In this document: piece after piece, positions 52,057 through 59,530 of the stretch
Position numbering within the stretch: position 1 is the stretch's first letter
Layout of the letters: the number at the start of each line of letters is the position of its first letter
Assembly (NCBI RefSeq): GCF_037977055.1
Contig: NZ_CP150274.1
Coordinates: 3,410,001-3,474,000 of the forward strand
Length of the DNA stretch: 64,000 nt
Origin: Paenibacillus sp. FSL K6-1096
GTDB taxonomy: Bacteria > Bacillota > Bacilli > Paenibacillales > Paenibacillaceae
Direction: 5' to 3'
The notes under the pieces: generated by a model
What the model was told of the DNA's origin: nothing
What the model saw: only the letters and a program-made list of their open reading frames with translations
Database searches by the model: none
Program-made: the position numbers and the translations under genes

Positions 52057-52497
52057 TCAGGCAGCATCCACTCCCAGCTTGCTTTTCAGCTCCGGGTAGA
52101 TCCGGCCGTACAGCTTCCGCCGCAGTGCCGAATGGTACACGGCCAGCACCAGCGTCACTACGATCAGCGCGGCGGGGACGATATACAGCACCGGGTGGTC
52201 CACGAAGTAGCCGAACACATCATATCCCCGGTTGATATATTTGCCGTAGATCGCAGCGATGGCCACCACCAGCAGCACCGGCAGGGCAAATAGACCGGAC
52301 AGCAGATTGACCTTCTTCATCTTCTTGTAGGTAGATTGAAACGCGCTTTCACCTTGGGCTTCTTCGAGCAGCATGACCTGCTGATCGAAGGAGTCGCTTT
52401 TGCGTACCGGCATCTTGGATTGTGTAATGTAGTTATGCAGCACATCCAGCTCGTGGCTGAATTCCATTGTTCTAAGTATCGCTCTTCCTGCGTTCAT
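52057..52497 (-). CDS. Two-helix membrane protein, function unknown
   Basis: A 146-residue protein. The N-terminal 70 residues are soluble and helical; two membrane helices follow (LLSGLFALPVLLVVAIAAIY and VLYIVPAALIVVTLVLAVY) and then a short basic tail. No family is recognised. AGGAGGAATCATTA precedes the ATG. It converges with the kinase gene and lies just downstream of the NAD module, in the same direction, with a 23-bp gap, so it may be a distal member of that operon. Confidence 0.65.
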   Translation of the reverse strand: MNAGRAILRTMEFSHELDVLHNYITQSKMPVRKSDSFDQQVMLLEEAQGESAFQSTYKKMKKVNLLSGLFALPVLLVVAIAAIYGKYINRGYDVFGYFVDHPVLYIVPAALIVVTLVLAVYHSALRRKLYGRIYPELKSKLGVDAA

Positions 52498-52520
52498 TAA
52501 TGATTCCTCCTATGAAAAAT

Positions 52521-53420
52521 TCAGACTTCTTCCCAGCTCCGCTCGTACAAGCGGCGGGAGGGTGTGTGCTCCGTAGGCTCTGTGTACAGGTTAGTCGCGG
52601 TTACAAGCGCAGATACCTTGTCTAAGAAGACCGCCTTCAGCAGCTCCTGGCCGAGAATCACCTCGTAGACCTGCTGCAGCTCTGCCAGGGTGAAACGTTC
52701 GGGCATCAAGTGCAGCGCACTGCCGGTTGTCTCTGTCTCCTGGCGCAGCCGTTCCATGGCATAGGCAATAATCTTAGCGTGATCAAAAGCCAGTCCGTCA
52801 TTCGACAAGACGGCATACTGTACCGATCTGGCCGCCGGAGTAACCTTCACCGTCTGTTCGATCACCGCTGTCAGCACCTGCCCGGCCGCTTCCAGCCGCA
52901 GCTCATAAGTGCGGGTACGGATGCAGCCTTGCTCCAGCCGCTTTTTCTGCTCCCGCTGAAGCTTATAGCTCACCGTGAACCAGGCAGCAGCTGCCGCATC
53001 ATCTCCCGCCTGCAATTGGATGCGGCGGCTGTCGGCCAGCGCCATATAGCTGCTGCTGATCACCCAGGTGCGGGGATCGCGCCCGGGGTCGCTGAAGGTG
53101 CGGAGCTGCTCCAGATGAACGCCGGCCACGCCGGTCTCCTCCTGCAGCTCGCGTGCGGCCGCCTGATCCGTGGTCTCGTCCGGCTGGACGAAGCCGCCCG
53201 GCAGCGCCCACTTCCCCAGGCAAGGGTGTCCGCCCCTGCGAATTAGCAGGAGACGCAGCTCCTTCGCTCCAGCCCCGGAACCCTCGTCCGCTTTTGCATC
53301 CGTAACGGTGAAAATCACCATATCCGCCGCCACGGAGGGCCGCTCATAATCTCCGGCCCGGTACTGCTCCAGGAATTCACGCTCTGTAAGTCCGTTATGG
53401 TCTCTCAATTCCAGCTCCAA
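52521..53420 (-). CDS. Nudix-domain regulator, NrtR-like
   Basis: A 299-residue protein. The first half is a Nudix domain with an intact box (GGFVQPDE, seven residues, then RELQEETGV). The second half (LAFDHAKIIAYAMERLRQET, then RFTLAELQQVYEVILGQ) is the winged-helix region of NrtR, which represses NAD genes and responds to ADP-ribose. In classical NrtR the Nudix site is often dead; here it looks intact, so catalysis may persist. TTG at 53420 is favoured by AAGGAGG eight bases upstream; a TTG at 53450 is the alternative. Overlaps the NadR-like gene. Confidence 0.82.
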   Translation of the reverse strand: MELELRDHNGLTEREFLEQYRAGDYERPSVAADMVIFTVTDAKADEGSGAGAKELRLLLIRRGGHPCLGKWALPGGFVQPDETTDQAAARELQEETGVAGVHLEQLRTFSDPGRDPRTWVISSSYMALADSRRIQLQAGDDAAAAAWFTVSYKLQREQKKRLEQGCIRTRTYELRLEAAGQVLTAVIEQTVKVTPAARSVQYAVLSNDGLAFDHAKIIAYAMERLRQETETTGSALHLMPERFTLAELQQVYEVILGQELLKAVFLDKVSALVTATNLYTEPTEHTPSRRLYERSWEEV

Positions 53421-54459
53421 CGGTTCCGCCTCCTTCTGTTTCTGGTTCAATTTGCACCAGCTCCCCGAAATAATTCCCGTACGGCTTGAACCGGGCCAGT
53501 ACCCGGTCTACCTTCTGTATCCGCTCTTCCAGTGTTCCCTTCAGCGGAATATAGGGAATCCGCCGCTCCTTCAGGTCCGCGATAATCTGCTGGTGGAATA
53601 CATGCCGCTTCTGGTCCCCGCTGCGGTCCCAGGTATCGTCATACGGAATATCATCCCCGCACAGGAAGAACAGGTCATAGCGCTGCGCGTTCTCCAGAGC
53701 CAGCCGGGTCAGCAGCCCGGGGGCCTTCCCATGGTAATCCAGCGCATACATATACGTAGTAATCGCATTCGTATCGACGAACAGATACCTATTGGCATCA
53801 CGCAGTGCCTGCTCCTCCCGTTCCAGATGTCCCACCGCGATCTCGTCAAAAGCCTCCAGCCCGATCCGGCGGTCCACCTGATGCTCCGTCCAGTAGTCCC
53901 GCCCGTATTCGCTGGCGAAGGACGTACCATACTTCAGGGCGAGCGCTTCGGTGATGGTGGACTTGCCGGTTGACATCGCCCCTACGAAGACGACCTTCGT
54001 AATTAAATCGCGGTAGACGATATCGCTGACATAATTACGGTATTTGTAAGGGTCCGAGCGGACCATCGTGGCCGATACCGGCACCTGCACCCGCGCTTCA
54101 TCCACCCGCCGGTCAATGGCTCCCAGCGCCAGACTCATATGCGCCCCGTAGAACTCGCTTGAATAGAAGTGGGTTACCTGCTCGCCGTTCAGCAGACCGA
54201 GGATATACTGCTCTTCCCGGATCTCATGCTCCCTGTCATCCGAGTATCCGTCCGGGCCGTCCCAGGCCTCGATCACCCGGACCGCCGGATAGAGACTGCG
54301 AATCCAGTTCGCCCGAACCTGGAGCGGAACCGGAGAGACGGCGGTCTCATAGATCACCACAATCAGCTCATCTACCTCCTGCAGCGCCGTCTCGATCATG
54401 AACTGGTGTCCCTTGTGCAGCGGCGCGAACTTCCCGAGGGTCAATCCGAGTGTTGTCAT
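53395..54459 (-). CDS. NadR-like bifunctional NMN adenylyltransferase / ribosylnicotinamide kinase
   Basis: A 354-residue enzyme. The N-terminal nucleotidyltransferase domain has GKFAPLHKGHQFMIETAL, with the HxGH-type motif HKGH. The C-terminal kinase has a P-loop GAMSTGKST, followed by SEYGRDYW and FVDTNAITT. Together these convert nicotinamide riboside to NMN and then NAD. There is no N-terminal helix-turn-helix as in enteric NadR, so regulation falls to the Nudix/NrtR-like protein. The ATG overlaps the pnuC stop; AAGGAGG precedes it. Confidence 0.88.
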   Translation of the reverse strand: MTTLGLTLGKFAPLHKGHQFMIETALQEVDELIVVIYETAVSPVPLQVRANWIRSLYPAVRVIEAWDGPDGYSDDREHEIREEQYILGLLNGEQVTHFYSSEFYGAHMSLALGAIDRRVDEARVQVPVSATMVRSDPYKYRNYVSDIVYRDLITKVVFVGAMSTGKSTITEALALKYGTSFASEYGRDYWTEHQVDRRIGLEAFDEIAVGHLEREEQALRDANRYLFVDTNAITTYMYALDYHGKAPGLLTRLALENAQRYDLFFLCGDDIPYDDTWDRSGDQKRHVFHQQIIADLKERRIPYIPLKGTLEERIQKVDRVLARFKPYGNYFGELVQIEPETEGGGTVGAGIERP

Positions 54460-55133
54460 GCCAGTGCCTCCTTCGCCCCTTTATTCCAGTTGTAGTAGCC
54501 ATAACCGGCGTTCAGCAGATAGGCACTCCACATCACGATCATCAGCAAGCCTTCCCCGCTGCCTTCGATGGTCCGGATCACCCAGAGCAGTACAGTGAAC
54601 ATATTCAGTACAATATAGACCAGCCACTGCTCCTTGAAACGCCGCACCATCAGGATCGTCGCCACTACAGATAACACCGTAGTCAGGGCATCAATATAAG
54701 GTGAATTCTGCTCCGGGATGAACGACAGGCTGTAGCCCAGCAGCAATGCCCCGGCGATACAGATCACGGTGGTCAGTACCACACCCCCGGCCTTCATCTG
54801 GCGCATCGACAGCTTGCCGCCCTGCATATTCCGGCTCCACATATAGAACCCTATAATGTTCATCGGCACGAAGAACAGCAGATTCAGCATGACCTCCCCG
54901 AACAGCCCGTTAATATACGCCAGGTAGGCGTATCCGAACGTATTATACATCCCGAACCCGTAGCTCGCCAGCTTCCCCTTCGCCGTCAGCACCACGCACA
55001 GTACCCCGGTAATGAAGACCGTGAACCCGAAGAGTGAATCCTTGGATATCACCGTAAAAATCACAGCAATCAGCGTAAAAGTCATCAGCCAAACGAGTTC
55101 AAACCCGCTCCAGCTGCCCATTACCCTCTTCAT
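54456..55133 (-). CDS. pnuC: Nicotinamide riboside transporter PnuC
   Basis: A 225-residue protein with seven membrane helices. FGMYNTFGYAYLAYINGLFGE and the later WSRNMQGG and RFKEQWLVYIVLNMFTVLLW segments match PnuC, including the conserved tryptophan/asparagine region that binds the substrate. It imports nicotinamide riboside for the NadR-like kinase encoded next. MKRVMG at 55133 is chosen because GGAGGG lies six bases upstream; the ATG at 55139 abuts that site. Confidence 0.9.
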   Translation of the reverse strand: MKRVMGSWSGFELVWLMTFTLIAVIFTVISKDSLFGFTVFITGVLCVVLTAKGKLASYGFGMYNTFGYAYLAYINGLFGEVMLNLLFFVPMNIIGFYMWSRNMQGGKLSMRQMKAGGVVLTTVICIAGALLLGYSLSFIPEQNSPYIDALTTVLSVVATILMVRRFKEQWLVYIVLNMFTVLLWVIRTIEGSGEGLLMIVMWSAYLLNAGYGYYNWNKGAKEALA

Positions 55134-55164
55134 GCTCATCCCTCCGCCAACTTATTAACTATTT

Positions 55165-55187
55165 GATAATTACAATTTGTTAATATC
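55165..55187. promoter_or_regulatory. Imperfect palindrome upstream of pnuC, candidate NAD-module operator
   Basis: GATAATTACAATTTGTTAATATC is a near-palindrome (GATA-TTA...TAA-TATC) in an AT-rich gap, 30 bp before the pnuC start. Given the NrtR-like regulator in the same operon it is the best operator candidate. It does not closely match a consensus known to me. Confidence 0.45.
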
Positions 55188-55352
55188 AAGATAACAGAAT
55201 TATTGGCATGATGCAAGCCCGATTTCCCACAGCTTATGTGATAGCCGTCTTCAGCCGCCTGGTCCCGTTGAAGCTCTCGACAGGGTTCGGGGCGGGACGT
55301 TACAATATGAGAAACCTTATACAGCAGAGTTCAGAACCGCAAAGGGAGGCAG

Positions 55353-55868
55353 GTGAAGCTATTGAGCCGCAGGACGCGGATCTTCCTTGGCATGACCATT
55401 ATATTAATGCTTGCGGCAGCAGGCTTCATCACCCGGTATGACTCCTCCAGGGCGAAATACGAGATATTCCGGGAGCACCGCGGGCAGTTTGAGGCTGTGA
55501 AATCGGAGACTCTGCTGCTGATGGACAGCCTGGACGAACGGAGCACTATCGGGAATACCTTCATCTATTCCAATCATGATCTTGCCGCTGCCCCCCAGCT
55601 TCATGAGAGCATGAATACTGGCCTGCAAGACAAAATCAAGCAGCTCGCCTCATTGTCCGGAGACAGCCTGGACTTCGTGCGCTACAGCAGGCAGGACGGG
55701 AAGCCGCTCCTCAGGTTTATTTTCGACTGGGAAAGGGAGCATGGTCCCACCTATCATATCGTGTATTGCACAAGCCAGAGCATGGTTGAGCAGGCCTACG
55801 CAGCAGAGCCGGTTAAGTATAAGCTGACTTCACTTGGAGATAGCTGGTACGGGATTGAGATTGAGTAG
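55353..55868 (+). CDS. Membrane-anchored hypothetical protein
   Basis: A 171-residue protein with one N-terminal membrane helix (IFLGMTIILMLAAAGFI) and an extracytoplasmic domain rich in charged residues (SRQDGKPLLRFIFDWEREHG, then YHIVYC). No family is recognised. It begins at GTG after AAAGGGAGGCAG; the TTG at 55362 is an alternative start. A possible promoter (TCGACA, 18 bp, TACAAT) lies near 55278-55310. It stands alone. Confidence 0.6.
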   Translation: MKLLSRRTRIFLGMTIILMLAAAGFITRYDSSRAKYEIFREHRGQFEAVKSETLLLMDSLDERSTIGNTFIYSNHDLAAAPQLHESMNTGLQDKIKQLASLSGDSLDFVRYSRQDGKPLLRFIFDWEREHGPTYHIVYCTSQSMVEQAYAAEPVKYKLTSLGDSWYGIEIE

Positions 55869-55936
55869 GTTCCGCCCTAACAAGTGAAGAATACTGGTGC
55901 CTTCTCTCACCGGCCGCTTGTAAGCAGCAGCATTGT

Positions 55937-56104
55937 TGCACATTTTGCAGAATTCCTTTCTAAAAGATACTAGCTGAAGTACAATGTTGCATTATTTGCA
56001 CAAATTTCGAAATTTAGAGCAAGTTAGCGTTGGATTTGTTGCAATTTGTGCAGGATTTCAGGAATAGACCAATTCTATGAGGCAGCATTGTTGCACATTT
56101 TGCA
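55937..56104. repeat. Array G: four 13-bp TGCA-N5-TGCA cores spaced 51, 52 and 52 bp
   Basis: Cores are TGCACATTTTGCA (55937), TGCATTATTTGCA (55988), TGCAATTTGTGCA (56040) and TGCACATTTTGCA (56092). The flanks share CATTGT upstream and GATTTC/AATTCC downstream. A single degenerate 22-bp-type copy (CGTATTCGGTTTTCGCAAGC) follows at about 56170-56189. The 399-bp gap between convergent genes holds these repeats and a terminator only. Confidence 0.85.
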
Positions 56105-56192
56105 GGATTTCTCTATAACTGTTACTGGCTGTGGAGCATAGCACCCTTCCCTCCTCACAGCAGACCCATCGTATTCGGTTTTCGCAAGCACT

Positions 56193-56241
56193 AAAAGAAG
56201 GGGTGTCCCACGCCAGTGATGGCTGAGACACCCCTCTTTTT
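56193..56241 (-). terminator. Terminator of the TerD-like gene
   Basis: AAGAAGGGGTGTC and GACACCCCTCTTTTT pair around GCC-AGTGAT-GGC. T-rich flanks occur on both strands, so it may also act on the + strand. Confidence 0.8.
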
Positions 56242-56267
56242 ATAACCCAACAGGTTGCCTGCTCTGC

Positions 56268-58379
56268 TCACACCACATATTCAGCCATAATCTGCTCGAT
56301 GTGATACGGAGTCACTCCCTGGTCCACCGAGAATACGCTATCCGCCTGCTCCGGAGATTCGGCCAGCTCGCCCCGGGCCTTGGCATGCAGCGTGAACAGA
56401 TCATACAGATCAGGCTTCTTCAAGGAGGTCATTGCCTTGCCGATGATCACCATCCCCTTCTGATTCGCCTCCACATTATTCGGATAGAACGGGTCTCTCG
56501 TCAGAGACAGGTCTGTCCAGATGACGGTACGCTCCACCAGATCGAGTATGACCGGAACGGCCAATTGGGTATCTGCTGTGACATCGATTTTGTTCGCCAC
56601 CGTCGCTGGCTCATAGATTTCACCGGACCCGGGCTTCTTCCGCATCATCCAGCCGGTGAAGCATTCTGGCAGATTGCAATACGGATGACCGGTGAAGGAA
56701 TGGAGCGTAGCCACCACATACCGCCCGCCGTACTCAACGATAGAGGGAATGTGCAGGTCGATGAACTCACTGGCACCGTAGGGCGCTGTTACAATATCTC
56801 CGCTATGGGTTGCATGATATTGTGCTGAGCGCAGATTCGTATAAGAGATATGCTCCATATACCGCCAGTTCTCGTCGTACATCACTGCAGACAGGTCAAT
56901 ATCCACACGCCCTGTAGGGGTACCGTCCACCTTCCCTTCCTTCCACCAGCAGAAGAAACGGACCGTGTTCCCTTCCGCCAGCGGAATCCGGCTTCCCCGC
57001 ACCAGCGTATGCAGCGCCTTGCTGGCCGACCGCTGGGAGAACGGCACAAGATAGTCCTTCAGGCGCTCATCCACATATACTTTTCCCAAAGATTGCTGGG
57101 CAGCAAACCGCGCCACCAGCGTCTGCTCGCACAGGTCCACCATATCCCGGCAGTCTTCTTCACTGATCTCCGGCAGGGTGTTAGGGGTAGCCCAGGCTTT
57201 GGCGACATTGCCCTTGGGGAAAAACACCCTCAGCTCCGACAGCTCCCGCTGGTGCGCGAAGTAGTTCTTCACCTGCAGCAGCACCGGGGTGGACACCTGG
57301 TCTGCCACTTCTCTGAAGGCCATCACCACGTACTCCGGCTCGCGGGTCATCCGCATTAGCTTCGCCAAGCGGCGAGCGAATTCGCCCGGGCGCTTCACCA
57401 GCAGATCCAGTGCCGTCCAGAGCTGCTGGTACTGAAGGGCAAGCTCTACACTGCCGTTATAGGTGGTGAAGGGCTTTTTATTACGTAGAACGGCAAAAGC
57501 TTCCTCACACCGCATATACCGCTGCCTGTATTCCGAAGGATGCAGGATTTCGCCAAGGCGAATCCAGCGCTCCCGGTACCGCAGCATATCCTCGGTGATT
57601 GTCTGGCACCGTTCCAGGAGCCCCAGCAGCAGCCGGCGCTCACGCCGCTTGAACTTGCGGAAGCGGGTGGGCAGGGCCAGACTGACATCGCCGTCCGACC
57701 ATGCTACTGCCAGCCGCAGTACATCGGTCGCTGTTTTGAAATAAGGGCTTATTCTGGCCACATCCGCCTTCTCATGCTTAAGCAGCGAGGCAGCCACGAA
57801 TCCGGCATTCTCCTTGAACGGGATTTCCGGCGGCAGCAGCTCATCCAGCTCTGCCGTTGGTGTGTTTGCAATGACAGTATCGATATCCTTCTGATCCTCT
57901 GCCGAGATGGAGCCGTTGGCTTCGATCAGCTGACGGATCATGGTCCGGAACTCCGTGAGGCTGCCCAAGTCAATCACCTTCAGCGTTACCTGCTCCTGAA
58001 GCGGTTCTTTCTGTACAGGCTTATCGTAAGGCACTTCCCAGGTATAGTAATGGTACATTGCATTGAAATACAGCTCCGCCTCATCCTCCTGCATCACCTG
58101 CTCCGGGAATCCCGGATACATCGGAGCATAATTCACATGCGCGCCTACCATCCTTTTCACATCGGCAATCATCGGATAGTACAGCTGCTCGAAAGCCTCG
58201 CGGGACAGCCTCTGGACCGCCCGGAACAAGGCAGGCGACAACGTGTACCCCAGCCCTTGGAGATTGCGGAGGGCTGCGGCCAAGTACCCTTTCGGAAGCC
58301 GTTTCGCATCAGCTGTGGAGTGCTTCACCATCATTTTGCCTGCTCTGCGCAGGTAGATTCTATTCATGTTCATATTCAT
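56268..58379 (-). CDS. Large protein with a TerD-like C-terminal domain
   Basis: A 703-residue soluble protein. The first 420 residues are helical and basic, with no recognised fold. From about residue 480 it turns beta-rich: NTVRFFCWWKEG, then RVDIDLSAVMYDENW, DIVTAPYGASEFIDLHIPSI and YVVATLHSFTG. This order resembles the TerD stress/tellurite-resistance domain, which binds calcium through aspartates (here VDIDLS). A role in a stress or phage-related response is inferred by family. No other ter genes are nearby. The start has repeated Met-Asn codons. The upstream region carries an unusual tandem element. Confidence 0.55.
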   Translation of the reverse strand: MNMNMNRIYLRRAGKMMVKHSTADAKRLPKGYLAAALRNLQGLGYTLSPALFRAVQRLSREAFEQLYYPMIADVKRMVGAHVNYAPMYPGFPEQVMQEDEAELYFNAMYHYYTWEVPYDKPVQKEPLQEQVTLKVIDLGSLTEFRTMIRQLIEANGSISAEDQKDIDTVIANTPTAELDELLPPEIPFKENAGFVAASLLKHEKADVARISPYFKTATDVLRLAVAWSDGDVSLALPTRFRKFKRRERRLLLGLLERCQTITEDMLRYRERWIRLGEILHPSEYRQRYMRCEEAFAVLRNKKPFTTYNGSVELALQYQQLWTALDLLVKRPGEFARRLAKLMRMTREPEYVVMAFREVADQVSTPVLLQVKNYFAHQRELSELRVFFPKGNVAKAWATPNTLPEISEEDCRDMVDLCEQTLVARFAAQQSLGKVYVDERLKDYLVPFSQRSASKALHTLVRGSRIPLAEGNTVRFFCWWKEGKVDGTPTGRVDIDLSAVMYDENWRYMEHISYTNLRSAQYHATHSGDIVTAPYGASEFIDLHIPSIVEYGGRYVVATLHSFTGHPYCNLPECFTGWMMRKKPGSGEIYEPATVANKIDVTADTQLAVPVILDLVERTVIWTDLSLTRDPFYPNNVEANQKGMVIIGKAMTSLKKPDLYDLFTLHAKARGELAESPEQADSVFSVDQGVTPYHIEQIMAEYVV

Positions 58380-58390
58380 ACTACAGTGTC

Positions 58391-58543
58391 CAGGAGAGCC
58401 GTATCCCTACACGGTTAAGGTTCCATTGGTTTAGAAGGAAGGAATACAATAGCCTGGACGCCTCCTCTCAGGTTAAACATCCTTCAGGAGAGCTGCGGCC
58501 CTAATTCATCCAATTGAGTAGAAGGAAGGACCGCAATAGCCTG
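58391..58543. repeat. Tandem structured element with a covarying stem
   Basis: Two units, 58391-58456 (66 nt) and 58485-58543 (59 nt), begin CAGGAGAGC and end AATAGCCTG. Inside, GTAT pairs with ATAC in unit 1 and GCGG with CCGC in unit 2, next to a constant C-A mismatch and a CCT/AGG pair. The TAGAAGGAAGGA strand is constant while the loop varies. Conserved ends plus compensatory change point to a folded nucleic acid. It lies directly upstream of the TerD-like gene. Confidence 0.75.
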
Positions 58544-58719
58544 AAGATCTCCCGGCTGACGTGCAGCCGTTTGATGGCTTTATCTTCGCATACGATCCGG
58601 CAGGCCAACAGGGCGAAAGTATTACGACATTGGAGAAATTTAACTTTAGCCCTACATTCATCGCCCGCTCTGGCGCAGATTTTTATTTCCCGGAAGCGCA
58701 TGTTATCATTGTAAAGTAG
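58540..58719 (+). pseudogene. C-terminal remnant of an unidentified protein
   Basis: Fifty-nine codons read through to TAG with protein-like content: PEDLPADVQPFDGFIFAYDP, then SITTLEKFNFSPTFIARSG and FYFPEAHVIIVK. An in-frame TAG (58537) precedes it and the only start, GTG at 58561, has no ribosome site, so it is most likely the decayed tail of a gene whose front is lost. The protein family is not recognised. Confidence 0.45.
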
Positions 58720-58750
58720 GTCAAATTTGAAGGATTAGGAGGGATACCTG

Positions 58751-58816
58751 ATGAAAAAGAGATCGATTCAATATCTGTCTGCCGGAATCGGGTATTCGAC
58801 TGCTGTTTTCTTTTAG
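58751..58816 (+). CDS. Possible 21-residue peptide
   Basis: ATG at 58751 follows the strong ribosome site TTAGGAGGGATACCTG. The frame encodes MKKRSIQYLSAGIGYSTAVF plus a final Phe: a basic N-terminus and a hydrophobic remainder, like a truncated signal peptide or small membrane peptide. It may be a real small protein or the front of a truncated gene. It lies 76 bp before the RidA gene. Confidence 0.4.
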   Translation: MKKRSIQYLSAGIGYSTAVFF

Positions 58817-58891
58817 AATCCATGCGGACGGGATAAGTCTGTCCAATTTTAAGAGATACTACAAAAAACAGCGAACCTAAAGGAGACTTAC

Positions 58892-59296
58892 ATGATGAGC
58901 CTAAATAACAATGTCATTCAAAGATATAACCCTGAGAATATAGCGAAGCCGGTCGGAAGCTACAGCCATGTCACCAAAATCAGCCGGGATGCTGAAATGT
59001 ACGTCTTCTCCGGCCAAATCGGGATCAATCAGAACAATAATATCCCTGCCGACTTCAACCAGCAAGTAACCAATACCATGAGTAATATTGTCGGCATTCT
59101 GTCCTCACAGCAGCTGACCCCGGACCATGTCGTCAAAGTCAACATTTGGGCCACCGAAGAAATCGATTGGGACCATTTCTATTCCATCTGGAATGAAGTG
59201 TTCGGCCCTACGCCTCCCTCGATGACGGTTGCCTACATCCAAGGATTAGGGCTGCCTGAATTGAAGATTGAACTGGATGTCTGGGCCGCAGGTTAG
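58892..59296 (+). CDS. RidA/YjgF/YER057c family protein
   Basis: A 134-residue trimer-forming protein of the Rid family. It has the typical VFSGQIGINQNN, NTMSNIVGIL and WNEVFGPTPPSMTVAYIQGL segments. The arginine that anchors the carboxylate of imine substrates in RidA proper (usually in a P-x-R-x-x-V motif) is not seen; Met-Thr occupies that area. It is therefore probably a Rid2-7 type rather than a true enamine/imine deaminase. AAAGGAGACTTAC precedes the ATG. Confidence 0.82.
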   Translation: MMSLNNNVIQRYNPENIAKPVGSYSHVTKISRDAEMYVFSGQIGINQNNNIPADFNQQVTNTMSNIVGILSSQQLTPDHVVKVNIWATEEIDWDHFYSIWNEVFGPTPPSMTVAYIQGLGLPELKIELDVWAAG

Positions 59297-59313
59297 AGCG
59301 TAGTGTAATTTAT

Positions 59314-59367
59314 AACACCCAAGGCAAGCTTTAGAAGGTATCTAAAGGCTTGTTTTGGGTGTTTTTT
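59314..59367 (+). terminator. Terminator of the RidA gene
   Basis: AACACCCAA.GCAAGC.TTTAGA and TCTAAA.GCTTG.TTGGGTGTT pair, ending in TTTTTT. Confidence 0.85.
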
Positions 59368-59530
59368 GGACTGGACCGCATTAATTAAGGGTTAAAGGTG
59401 TGTTTTTCAAGCGCATTTGTTAAGTTAAGATGATTTATGCATCATTTCTCCTAAAAGGTCAATCACAGCTGTTAAATCATACCTCTTAGGGATATACTAT
59501 AAGGGAATAATGTTGCTGAGGGGTGATCAT

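Noticed and set aside
58391..58543. yybP-ykoY (manganese) riboswitch, which often precedes stress genes
   Set aside because: None of its conserved sequence blocks could be found in the tandem element on either strand.
58501..58701. A 66-codon frame on the minus strand
   Set aside because: No ribosome site, and its composition is the shadow of the better coding-like frame on the + strand (58540-58719). Part of it also covers the tandem structured element.
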